Source of the DNA: an uncultured Marvinbryantia sp.
Lineage (GTDB): Bacteria; Bacillota; Clostridia; Lachnospirales; Lachnospiraceae
NCBI GenBank assembly: GCA_937915375.1
Contig: CALDMO010000001.1
Span: forward strand, 1-26,659
Reading direction: 5' to 3'
Length of the DNA stretch: 26,659 nucleotides
Below, in pieces: positions 7,004-14,440 of this stretch. Both the position numbers and the translations under genes were made by a program. Each line of letters opens with the position of its first letter. Within the stretch, counting starts at the first letter, position 1. Below the pieces are notes generated by a model. The model saw only the letters and a list, made by a program, of their open reading frames with translations. It did not search any database and was not told the origin of the DNA.

Positions 7004-8884
7004 TTACCCACGTCGCAACTGTTCCATATAAATTAACAAAACAGAAATATCTGCCGGAGAAACACCGGAAATTCTTGACGCCTGTCCAATTGAAACCGGA
7101 CGAAATTTTTCTAATTTCTGCTGAGCCTCTATACGGAGTCCATGAATATCATTATAACAAATATTCTCTGGAATCATTTTATTTTCCAATTTTTTAAAAT
7201 GTTCCACCTGTTTTTTCTGACGGGTAATATAACCATCATACTTAATATTAATATTTACTTGTTCCGACACGCCTCGTAAAAGCTCCGGTCTTTCCGGGTC
7301 AAGTTCTCCCAGCATTTCATAATCAAGCTCCGGTCTGCGCATCAGCTCTCCCAGTGTCGTGCCTGTTTTCAAAGGCGTACTGTTATGTGCCTCAAGAAAT
7401 TCCTGTACCTTTGCGGAAGCGCCAATATTCAAGTGTTCCACACGCTTGATTTCTTTTTCAATCTGTTCTTGCTTTTCCAAAAGAACCTGATATACCTCAT
7501 CCGAAATTAACCCAACCCGATGTCCAAGCGGAGTCAGACGCAGATCCGCATTATCCTGCCGCAAAAGCAGCCGATATTCTGACCGTGATGTCATCATTCG
7601 ATACGGCTCTTTATTTTCTTTTGTCACTAAATCATCAATTAACACTCCAATATAAGACTCCGACCGATCAAATACAATCTGTTCTTTATCCAACAACTTC
7701 ATAGAAGCATTAATTCCGGCTGCCAGCCCCTGTGCCGCTGCTTCCTCATAACCGGAGCTTCCGTTAAACTGCCCGCCGGAAAACAGACCTTGAATTTCTT
7801 TAAATTCCAGAGTCGGATAAAGCTGACGCGGATCAATACAATCGTATTCAATTGCGTAAGCATTGCGCACAATTTCCGCATTTTCCAGTCCAGGAACGGA
7901 ACGATACATCTGCATCTGTACATCTTCCGGAAGCGAACTGGACATTCCTCCCACATACATTTCATTTGTATAACGCCCTTCCGGCTCAATAAATACCTGA
8001 TGACGATTTTTATCAGCGAATTTTACCACCTTATCCTCAATGGATGGACAGTAACGCGGGCCAGTTCCCTCAATCATACCGGAATAAAGCGGAGACCGGT
8101 CAAGATTATCCCGAATAATCTCATGAGTTTTCTCATTTGTATACGTCAGCCAGCAAGAAATCTGATTGATCTGTACATCCTTCGGATCTGTGGAAAAAGA
8201 AAACGGTACAATTTTTTCATCGCCAAACTGTTCTTCCATTTTTGAAAAATCAATAGAACGTCTGTCAATACGCGCCGGCGTACCTGTTTTAAAGCGATAC
8301 ATTTTAATCCCATTTGCTTTTAATGAATCGGTCAGATAATTCGCTGCCTGCAGTCCGTTCGGACCTGTATAATTACTGATATCACCGTAAATACAGCGTG
8401 CTTTCAAATAAGTACCAGTACACAAAATACAGGCTCTGCAATGATAAACAGCACCAGAAAACGTTTTCACACCTGTCAGAATACCGCCGTCAACCATAAT
8501 TTCCGTCACTTCAGCCTGTTTAATCGTCAGGTGCTCTGTATTTTCCAAAACACGGCGCATACGATCACTATAACTCTTTTTATCCGCCTGTGCGCGAAGC
8601 GAATGCACTGCAGGGCCTTTTGACTTATTCAGCATCTTGGACTGAATAAAAGTTGCGTCAATATTTTTCCCCATCTCACCGCCTAGTGCATCAATTTCCC
8701 TTACTAAATGTCCTTTTGAACTACCGCCAATATTCGGATTACAGGGCATCAGAGCAATACTGTCCACACTTACCGTAAACATCACCGTCTCCAATCCCAA
8801 TCTTGCACAGGCAAGCGCTGCCTCACAGCCTGCATGTCCTGCACCGACTACTACAACATCTGTATTTCTTTCTATATGATTCAT
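7004..8884 (-). CDS. mnmG: tRNA uridine-5-carboxymethylaminomethyl modification enzyme MnmG (GidA)
   Basis: This 626-residue FAD enzyme works with MnmE to make the cmnm5 group on the wobble uridine (U34) of several tRNAs. The FAD-binding dinucleotide motif GAGHAGCEAA is at residues 14-23, and the GidA signature regions follow (the GPRYCPSIEDKV segment and the GLFSGGQFNGSSGYEEAAAQ segment). The C-terminal helical domain (about 550-626) binds MnmE and tRNA. The length is standard. It starts 10 nt after the mnmE stop with an AGGAT ribosome-binding site, so the two partners are made from one message. Confidence 0.97.
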   Translation of the reverse strand: MNHIERNTDVVVVGAGHAGCEAALACARLGLETVMFTVSVDSIALMPCNPNIGGSSKGHLVREIDALGGEMGKNIDATFIQSKMLNKSKGPAVHSLRAQADKKSYSDRMRRVLENTEHLTIKQAEVTEIMVDGGILTGVKTFSGAVYHCRACILCTGTYLKARCIYGDISNYTGPNGLQAANYLTDSLKANGIKMYRFKTGTPARIDRRSIDFSKMEEQFGDEKIVPFSFSTDPKDVQINQISCWLTYTNEKTHEIIRDNLDRSPLYSGMIEGTGPRYCPSIEDKVVKFADKNRHQVFIEPEGRYTNEMYVGGMSSSLPEDVQMQMYRSVPGLENAEIVRNAYAIEYDCIDPRQLYPTLEFKEIQGLFSGGQFNGSSGYEEAAAQGLAAGINASMKLLDKEQIVFDRSESYIGVLIDDLVTKENKEPYRMMTSRSEYRLLLRQDNADLRLTPLGHRVGLISDEVYQVLLEKQEQIEKEIKRVEHLNIGASAKVQEFLEAHNSTPLKTGTTLGELMRRPELDYEMLGELDPERPELLRGVSEQVNINIKYDGYITRQKKQVEHFKKLENKMIPENICYNDIHGLRIEAQQKLEKFRPVSIGQASRISGVSPADISVLLIYMEQLRRG

Positions 8885-8894
8885 ATCTTATCCT

Positions 8895-10271
8895 CTATTT
8901 TCCCATACAAAATCTGCCGAAAATCTCATTCACCAAATCCTCACCAACAGATTCTCCTGTAATACTTCCAAGTTCTTCATAAGCGCTCATCAAATCTATA
9001 GAGAAAAAATCCTCCGGCATACTCATTTCAATGCTTTCCTGTACCTTACAAAGACTTGCTAAAGCATTTTCCAGAGCTGTTTTCTGCCTCATATTTGTAA
9101 TATAGATTTCATCGTTAAAAGAAATCTTCCCATTATAAAACAGATCTTTAATAGTATTTTCCAATAAATCCAGACCAGTTTCTTCTTTTGCTGAAATGGG
9201 AATGATCGGTTTATCTGTTTTCTCTTTTATCATACCTTCTGTCGTTATCGACTGCAAATCTATTTTATTCAAAAGAATAATCGTTTTTCGATCCTTGATT
9301 ATATCAAGAATCTGTTCATCATTTTCATCAAATACGGAAGAACTATCCACAACATAGAGGATTAAATCCGCATCTTTTGCACTTGTTTTCGCTTTTTTTA
9401 CACCTATTTTTTCTACCGTATCGTCCGTCTCCCGAATCCCGGCCGTATCAATAATATTCAAACTGATTCCGTGAATCGTAATTTGCTCCTCCAGCGTGTC
9501 TCTGGTTGTTCCGGCAATATCGGTTACAATCGCTCTTTCTTCACCCAAAAGTAAATTTAACAGAGAAGATTTTCCGGCATTCGGTTTGCCAACAATCACC
9601 GTTTTGATTCCCTCACGCATCCGTTTTCCATTTTCAGAAGATGCAATGAGCTTTTTTAAAATTTCCTTCATATCAGAAACTTTATCCTCTAGCTCCTGTG
9701 GATAACCTTCCAGACTAATATGTTCCGGATCATCCAAAGCCGATTCAATAAAAGCAATCTCATAAATAATTCTGCTGCGCAGCTCCTGAATCACCTTCAA
9801 AACAGATCCCCGCAGCTGACTGACCGAGCTTTTTAAAGCGTATTCATTTTTCGCTTGAATCACATCAATAACTGCTTCTGCCTGCGAAAGATCGATTCTG
9901 CCATTCAAGAAAGCGCGTTTCGTAAATTCTCCCGGCTCTGCAGGTCTGGCACCGCATTTCACCGCAAGCTCTAAAATACGTTTCATGGCATATACGCCTC
10001 CGTGACAATTGATTTCCACAGTATCCTCCGCAGTAAAGCTTCTCGGAGCATGCATCAGCATCACAAGAACTTCATCAACGGTATCCTCTCCATCCGCGAT
10101 AAACCCATACTGAATAGTATGAGAAGGCATATCAGACAAACGTTTTCCTGTCTTTGACACATACATCTTATCAGCTATCGTAAATGCTTCATCACCGCTG
10201 ATTCTCACAATTCCGATACCGGAACTTGTCATTCCTGTGGAAATCGCTGCTATTGTATCTGTTTTTATCAT
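8895..10271 (-). CDS. mnmE: tRNA modification GTPase MnmE (TrmE)
   Basis: This 458-residue GTPase is the MnmG partner for wobble-uridine modification. The N-terminal folate-binding domain covers about 1-120 and a helical domain surrounds the G domain. The G1 motif is GKPNAGKSS (228-236), the G2 region DIAGTTRDT (251-259), G3 DTAG (275-278) and G4 NKID. The C-terminus ends FCMGK, keeping the catalytic-site Cys (455) of the usual FCxGK. The ribosome-binding site is modest (AAAGG) and lies between the kinase-like gene's stop and the ATG. Normally this gene follows jag closely; here another gene separates them. Confidence 0.97.
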   Translation of the reverse strand: MIKTDTIAAISTGMTSSGIGIVRISGDEAFTIADKMYVSKTGKRLSDMPSHTIQYGFIADGEDTVDEVLVMLMHAPRSFTAEDTVEINCHGGVYAMKRILELAVKCGARPAEPGEFTKRAFLNGRIDLSQAEAVIDVIQAKNEYALKSSVSQLRGSVLKVIQELRSRIIYEIAFIESALDDPEHISLEGYPQELEDKVSDMKEILKKLIASSENGKRMREGIKTVIVGKPNAGKSSLLNLLLGEERAIVTDIAGTTRDTLEEQITIHGISLNIIDTAGIRETDDTVEKIGVKKAKTSAKDADLILYVVDSSSVFDENDEQILDIIKDRKTIILLNKIDLQSITTEGMIKEKTDKPIIPISAKEETGLDLLENTIKDLFYNGKISFNDEIYITNMRQKTALENALASLCKVQESIEMSMPEDFFSIDLMSAYEELGSITGESVGEDLVNEIFGRFCMGK

Positions 10272-10311
10272 ATTTCAAAGCCTTTCTGTTAATAAAATAT
10301 AATCTGAAAAT

Positions 10312-10947
10312 TTATTTTGAAAGTCTAAAATTATTTTCTACTATCAACAAAGTTTCTTCTATTGTTCTTTTTTCATCCCTTAAAATCACGTTAAAACCAG
10401 AATTTAAAAAATCATTGTACTTTTCTTTAGAATTTATTCTTTTTAAACATTCTCTAAAATTTTCCATTGCTTTATCGGGATTATCTTCTTCTAATAGTAA
10501 TCTATATAAAAATTGTTTTTCTTTATCAGGACGATCAAAAAAGCGATTCACTGAAATTTCGGGATCTGCAAGCATGATTATTACATGATCTCTATCCGAT
10601 ATTTGTTTCAATACCTCAACAGGAATATTGGTATCTACAAATATTTTTTTACCTTGTTTATCCAATTTCTCTAATATCTTTAATTCTAAAATTGTACATT
10701 CTCTTGTACAACCATTTATCCAATTCTCATATTCATCAGGAGTTCTTTTAATAAAATCACTCCAATCCTTCAAATCTCTTGTATATGTTAAACATGGGAA
10801 CTCTTCACTACTTAAATTACCAATCAACTCTTCTTGATAATTTTCTTCACAAGCGATTCCATCATATTTTTCCGCCAATAATTTCACCATTGTTGATTTT
10901 CCAGCATATGCTGTGCCATTTATATAATAAACATTACTAAACCTCAT
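10312..10947 (-). CDS. P-loop kinase/NTPase-like protein of unknown function
   Basis: This encodes 211 residues from the chosen start. A longer frame opens at 10983, but the ATG at 10947 has an AGGAG site 8 nt upstream and puts the Walker A motif near the N-terminus, as in small kinases. Walker A is GTAYAGKST (11-19). A second strand, IFVDTN (102-107), resembles Walker B or a substrate site, and an Arg-containing segment FFDRPDKEKQFLYR (136-149) may be a lid. The size and plan resemble nucleotide or small-molecule kinases of the AAA_18/AAA_33 sort, but I cannot name a substrate. By eye it is more AT-rich than mnmE and jag, and it breaks a normally tight operon, so recent insertion is likely. 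It carries no transposase. Confidence 0.7.
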   Translation of the reverse strand: MRFSNVYYINGTAYAGKSTMVKLLAEKYDGIACEENYQEELIGNLSSEEFPCLTYTRDLKDWSDFIKRTPDEYENWINGCTRECTILELKILEKLDKQGKKIFVDTNIPVEVLKQISDRDHVIIMLADPEISVNRFFDRPDKEKQFLYRLLLEEDNPDKAMENFRECLKRINSKEKYNDFLNSGFNVILRDEKRTIEETLLIVENNFRLSK

Positions 10948-10970
10948 ATACCTTTCTCCTATATTACAAG

Positions 10971-11004
10971 GAAACAGCACCATTATACCACATGGTGCTG
11001 TTTC
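10971..11004. promoter_or_regulatory. Perfect 13-bp palindrome with a TATAAT in its loop
   Basis: GAAACAGCACCAT (10971-10983) is exactly repeated inverted at 10992-11004, with an 8-nt loop. It sits between the jag stop (6 nt away) and the kinase-like gene. On the minus strand the following bases are not T-rich, so it is a poor intrinsic terminator in that direction. The loop region carries TATAAT on the minus strand (10982-10987), a possible -10 for the kinase-like gene, though the -35 at 17 bp is poor (TTTCAA). It may be an operator, an RNA-processing hairpin or an insertion junction. Confidence 0.6.
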
Positions 11005-11010
11005 TTGAAA

Positions 11011-11889
11011 CTACTGTCTGTTATTTTTCTTTAAGGTAACAACCACTTTACGATACGGTTCTTCACCCTCGCTGTGTGTTGTCACATATGGATCATTCTG
11101 AAGTGCAGAATGAATCACTCTTCTCTCATACGGATTCATCGGCTCTAAAAATACCGGTCTTCTGGTTCTCTTTACTTTAAATGCAATATTTTTTGCCAGT
11201 TTTTCAAGAGTTTCCTTTCTGCGGCTTCTGTAATTTTCTGTATCCACTTTTACACGAATGTATCCGGATCTGTCCTTATTTACTACAAGACTTGTCAGAT
11301 ACTGCAGAGAATCCAGTGTCTGTCCGCGTTTACCGATTAAGATACCCATATCTTCTCCGGAAAGTTCCACATTCAAAACTTCATCCGTATAATCCGGTTG
11401 TATCTCTACTTCCATTTCAATTGAAGCAAATACATCCTTTAAGAATTTTACTGCTCTTGCTTTTGCTTCTTCCTGTTCTTCCGGTGTCAAAACAACAGCT
11501 TTACGTTCAACTTTTTCTTCTTTTTCCGTATTTTCTTCTGTTACAGGAACTGCAGGAGCTTCCTCTTTTGAGATTTCTTCTTTTACTTCTTTAATTTCCT
11601 TAAAGTCTTTTTTAACTTCTTTTTTGAATTCTTTCTTTTCTTTCTTAACTTCTTTTTTCTCTGCCTTTTTGAAAGAAGCTTCTTCTTTGGATTCTTCTAT
11701 TAAAATATCTTCAACAGCAACTTTTTTTCTCGCTTTAATCACAGCTTTTTTACTGCCAAAACCAAGAAATCCGGTTGATCCTTCTTCAATTACTTCATAC
11801 TCAATATTATCACGAAATGTCTCTAACTGAAGAGATGCTTCCAGGATTGCGTCTTTCACCGTTTTTGCGGTAACTGTAATATAATCCAT
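11011..11889 (-). CDS. jag: RNA-binding protein Jag (KhpB/EloR)
   Basis: This encodes 292 residues. An N-terminal Jag_N domain (about 1-52, with EGSTGFLGFGSKKA) is followed by a long Lys/Glu-rich linker (about 60-135). A KH domain carries GKRG at 186-189, and an R3H domain carries RRVIH at 256-260 within a family-typical stretch. In Streptococcus and relatives this protein with KhpA binds RNA and controls cell elongation and division. It begins 13 nt after the yidC stop with a strong GGGAGG site. The linker is longer and more repetitive (EVKKE, KKEFKK units) than in short Jag proteins. Confidence 0.95.
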   Translation of the reverse strand: MDYITVTAKTVKDAILEASLQLETFRDNIEYEVIEEGSTGFLGFGSKKAVIKARKKVAVEDILIEESKEEASFKKAEKKEVKKEKKEFKKEVKKDFKEIKEVKEEISKEEAPAVPVTEENTEKEEKVERKAVVLTPEEQEEAKARAVKFLKDVFASIEMEVEIQPDYTDEVLNVELSGEDMGILIGKRGQTLDSLQYLTSLVVNKDRSGYIRVKVDTENYRSRRKETLEKLAKNIAFKVKRTRRPVFLEPMNPYERRVIHSALQNDPYVTTHSEGEEPYRKVVVTLKKNNRQ

Positions 11890-11902
11890 AACAAAACCTC
11901 CC

Positions 11903-13219
11903 TTATTTCTTTTTCATATTCTTCTCATTATACTGCTGAACCATTCTTGCTTTTGCTGCAATACTTCCAGGTTTCGCAGAAGTATTCTTGTAGTATTCCG
12001 TAGAATCCTTAATACTCTGAAGACGTTTTTCTCTTTCTGCCTGCTTTTCGGCTTCTGATTTCACATCATTTTGATGTTCTTTCATATTTTTCAGATTTGC
12101 CTGCGCCTGCATACTGATCTGTTCCGGACGAAGTCCCTGTTTCGCACGCTTTTCATTATATTTTTCCAGATTCTTTTTAATCATCTCATCAACATCCAGT
12201 TTATCAATCTTCTTATTGACAATAATCTGAATGATACATCTGACTACGGAACCAGCTACCCAGTAAATACCAATACCTGCGGAAAATGAGAAACAGAAAA
12301 ATACGGACATTAAAGGCATCCAGGTATTCATCATCTTCATTGTAGTAGCCATGGTATTATTTTCCTGACCATTCTGCTCCGTCGTGGCCTGCGGCATCAG
12401 CTTTGTGTTCAGCCACTGTGTCAGACCTGCGAGAACCGGAATTGCAATTGCCACAATTAACGGAATAATCGCTTTATCTGCCCAGCTTGTCTGAATAATA
12501 GACATCGGTGAATCTGAAATATTAATTGTTAAAAAGCTGTTGATATGCTCTGTTTTATCTGCTGTTGCCAGAATAATCTCCTCTAAATCCGGGAACTTTT
12601 CCGCAAGCTGCGTCCAGTTTTCCGGACGGAAATTATAAAGAATATCAACAATCTTATTATCTGCTGTTGCAAAATCTACTTTTGAAAAATCTACTCTTGC
12701 CTGTTGGATTTGTGTCGCAAAAGATTCTATGAAAATTTTCTGCGCACCTGCTGTTGCCTGCAGTTTATCCACAAGATTCTGATATACGTCATATACTTTT
12801 CCAACATATGCCGGAATTTTCCACACAACCTGATACATCGCAAACAGAATCGGCATCTGAATCAGCATTGTACCGCAGGTACCCATCATAGATACGCCGT
12901 ACTTCGCATAAATCGCTCTCTGTTCTTCCATCATCTTCATCTGAGAAGCCTGATCTGTTTTTCCTTTGTATTTTTTCTGCAGAGCCATAACTTCCGGCTG
13001 CATATATCCCTGCAGTTTCGCTGATTTCTGCTGCTTGATAGTGAGCGGCAAAATCGCCAGGTTTACCAGAAACGTAAACAGTACAATACAAATACCGATA
13101 TTTTCGATACGAAATGCACTGTCAAGTCCAATATAGATTGCATTGATAAAAATACCAAGCAATGTTGCAACCGGTCCGATAATAAACCAGTTATTTTTTG
13201 TCAGTAACATTGATTTCAA
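11903..13219 (-). CDS. yidC: Membrane protein insertase YidC/OxaA
   Basis: This encodes 438 residues from a TTG start, chosen because an AGGAGG site lies 8 nt upstream of it; the ATG at 13210 would be 17 nt away. The first membrane helix is at about 12-30, the second with the conserved LAILPLTIKQQKSAKLQ segment, then the amphipathic EVMALQKKYKGK coil, a further helix at GTMLIQMPILFAMYQVVW, and two more before a basic cytoplasmic tail (about 350-438). It inserts proteins into the inner membrane alone or with Sec. No lipobox cysteine is seen at the N-terminus, unlike Bacillus SpoIIIJ. The loop between the hydrophobic segments (about 145-240) is long. The start overlaps the yidD stop. Confidence 0.95.
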   Translation of the reverse strand: MKSMLLTKNNWFIIGPVATLLGIFINAIYIGLDSAFRIENIGICIVLFTFLVNLAILPLTIKQQKSAKLQGYMQPEVMALQKKYKGKTDQASQMKMMEEQRAIYAKYGVSMMGTCGTMLIQMPILFAMYQVVWKIPAYVGKVYDVYQNLVDKLQATAGAQKIFIESFATQIQQARVDFSKVDFATADNKIVDILYNFRPENWTQLAEKFPDLEEIILATADKTEHINSFLTINISDSPMSIIQTSWADKAIIPLIVAIAIPVLAGLTQWLNTKLMPQATTEQNGQENNTMATTMKMMNTWMPLMSVFFCFSFSAGIGIYWVAGSVVRCIIQIIVNKKIDKLDVDEMIKKNLEKYNEKRAKQGLRPEQISMQAQANLKNMKEHQNDVKSEAEKQAEREKRLQSIKDSTEYYKNTSAKPGSIAAKARMVQQYNEKNMKKK

Positions 13220-13458
13220 TCTTTTTTCCTCCTAAAAGATATGAATTTCTCCGGAACCGGATCGATTCCTCCATGCGAAAAAGGATTACATCTCAAAATT
13301 CGCCAGAAAGCCAGGATACTTCCTTTAATTGCTCCGTGCTTTTCAATCGCTTCTATTCCATAATTAGAGCAGGTTGGATAATACGGACAATGATATCTCT
13401 TCATTGGAGACAAATATTTCTGATAAAACCGAATTATAAGAATCAATAGCTTTTTCAT
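13216..13458 (-). CDS. yidD: Membrane protein insertion efficiency factor YidD
   Basis: This 80-residue protein has an amphipathic N-terminal helix and the family motif around CPYYPTCSNY, plus the later RILRCNPFSHGG, with all three conserved cysteines. YidD assists YidC-dependent insertion. Its start and the rnpA stop share ATGA, and its stop overlaps the yidC TTG start. Confidence 0.95.
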   Translation of the reverse strand: MKKLLILIIRFYQKYLSPMKRYHCPYYPTCSNYGIEAIEKHGAIKGSILAFWRILRCNPFSHGGIDPVPEKFISFRRKKD

Positions 13459-13811
13459 GTTCTTTCCTGTTCAGTTGTCTGCAGCACATTCTGTAATTTT
13501 GCGAGATGCAAAAGTGCACTCTCGATTTCTGCATAGCCCTTTTCTTTTGCTGCCGGCCTTACGATAACTACAAAATCAAATCCACACTGAAACTTTTCTT
13601 CATTGAGACGGTAACTTTCTCTTACCAGTCTTGTCATTCGATGTCTTACTACACTATTCCCGACCTTTTTGCTTACAGATATTCCCAGGCGATTCCTGGT
13701 TCCAGCATTCTGTAACGCATACATAATTAAAAATTTGTTTGCATAAGATTTTCCCTGATGATAAACTGTCTGAAAATCCTTATTTTTCTTTAATGATTCT
13801 GAAAATACCAT
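13455..13811 (-). CDS. rnpA: Ribonuclease P protein component
   Basis: This 118-residue basic protein is the RNase P subunit that helps the RNA bind the pre-tRNA leader. The conserved core is KKVGNSVVRHRMTRLVRES; the usual RNR motif reads RHR here, with the flanking arginines kept. The C-terminal GFDFVVIVRP strand is standard. The ribosome-binding site is weak and distant (AGGAT about 10 nt upstream). A terminator-like hairpin lies between this gene and rpmH. Confidence 0.95.
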   Translation of the reverse strand: MVFSESLKKNKDFQTVYHQGKSYANKFLIMYALQNAGTRNRLGISVSKKVGNSVVRHRMTRLVRESYRLNEEKFQCGFDFVVIVRPAAKEKGYAEIESALLHLAKLQNVLQTTEQERT

Positions 13812-13829
13812 ATTTTAAATATCCTAATA

Positions 13830-13862
13830 TGATGAAAAAGAATCTCGCAAGCGAGATTCTTT
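13830..13862 (-). terminator. Terminator/attenuator between rpmH and rnpA
   Basis: A 12-bp perfect inverted repeat (13837-13848 and 13851-13862, 2-nt gap, stem core AGAATCTCGC) is followed on the minus strand by TTTTTCATCAT. Part of the T-run overlaps the pairing end of the stem. It would stop or slow transcription leaving rpmH, lowering rnpA-yidD-yidC expression relative to L34. Confidence 0.8.
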
Positions 13863-13879
13863 CCTACCACATTTTGCGC

Positions 13880-14017
13880 TTATGCGGACAATACTTTTCT
13901 TCCTTTTGCTCTTCTAGCAGCAAGTACTTTTCTGCCACCTGCAGTTTTCATTCTTGCTCTAAATCCATGAACTCTGGATCTGGAAATCTTTTTCGGCTGA
14001 AATGTCATTTTTGCCAT
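13880..14017 (-). CDS. rpmH: 50S ribosomal protein L34
   Basis: This encodes 45 residues, MAKMTFQPKKISRSRVHGFR and onward, ending in GRKVLSA. L34 is very basic and one of the smallest large-subunit proteins; the MTFQP start and RVHGFRARM segment are invariant features of the family. A strong AAGGAGGTG site precedes the ATG. It is the first gene leftward of oriC, as in most Firmicutes. Confidence 0.97.
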   Translation of the reverse strand: MAKMTFQPKKISRSRVHGFRARMKTAGGRKVLAARRAKGRKVLSA

Positions 14018-14107
14018 TATTCTGCACCTCCTTCTTTCTTACCAACTCACCCTATATTTATTAAAGATTGGTACTTATTCCTTCGGTCAGGTAAAAACAT
14101 CATTTCA

Positions 14108-14136
14108 ATTATATTCATAAAAACCTTTACCGTCAA
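14108..14136 (-). promoter_or_regulatory. Promoter of rpmH
   Basis: On the minus strand TTGACG (14131-14136) and a perfect TATAAT (14108-14113) are separated by 17 bp, giving a roughly 85-nt leader before the L34 start. This is one of the best sigma-A matches in the window. Confidence 0.85.
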
Positions 14137-14179
14137 GTAATTTCGTTTATTTTTTCACTTTTTTTGGGTTAACGTAATG

Positions 14180-14306
14180 TTATCCACATTTTGGGGATAA
14201 CTTGTTTATAACTTTCCTTTTTCATGTGTACAAGTACCTAATAACTTTCCAAATCCGCATAATTTCCCTATTTTTTTATGTGTATAATGAATTTTTTTTA
14301 TACACA
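14180..14306. other. oriC, left part: DnaA-box cluster upstream of dnaA
   Basis: The 423-nt gap between rpmH and dnaA contains the rpmH and dnaA promoters and at least five DnaA boxes. These are TTATCCACA at 14180-14188 (plus, perfect), TTATCCCCA at 14192-14200 (minus), TTGTACACA at 14225-14233 (minus), and TTATACACA at 14279-14287 (minus) and 14298-14306 (plus). The last two face each other as an inverted pair 10 nt apart. The spacing and AT-richness fit the left lobe of a bipartite origin that also allows DnaA to repress its own promoter. Confidence 0.85.
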
Positions 14307-14375
14307 TTTCGACTACTCCTTTGTTGATTACCATTTTATATTATGTAAATTAAAAGAGACCTCTGAAAATTTTCA

Positions 14376-14404
14376 TTGATAAAAATGATAATTTGGTTTA
14401 GAAT
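14376..14404 (+). promoter_or_regulatory. Promoter of dnaA
   Basis: TTGATA (14376-14381) and TAGAAT (14399-14404) are spaced by 17 bp, 36 bp before the chosen dnaA start and downstream of the DnaA-box cluster. Confidence 0.75.
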
Positions 14405-14440
14405 TAACATAGAGTTTTTATGTTCAAAAGGAGATTTTTT

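Noticed and set aside
7790..8245. A 151-codon open frame opposite mnmG
   Set aside because: It lies wholly inside mnmG on the other strand; composition is that of a reverse-strand shadow.
14307..14315. Spo0A-box-like TTCGACT beside a DnaA box
   Set aside because: It has one mismatch to the core and no second supporting site; too short to claim.
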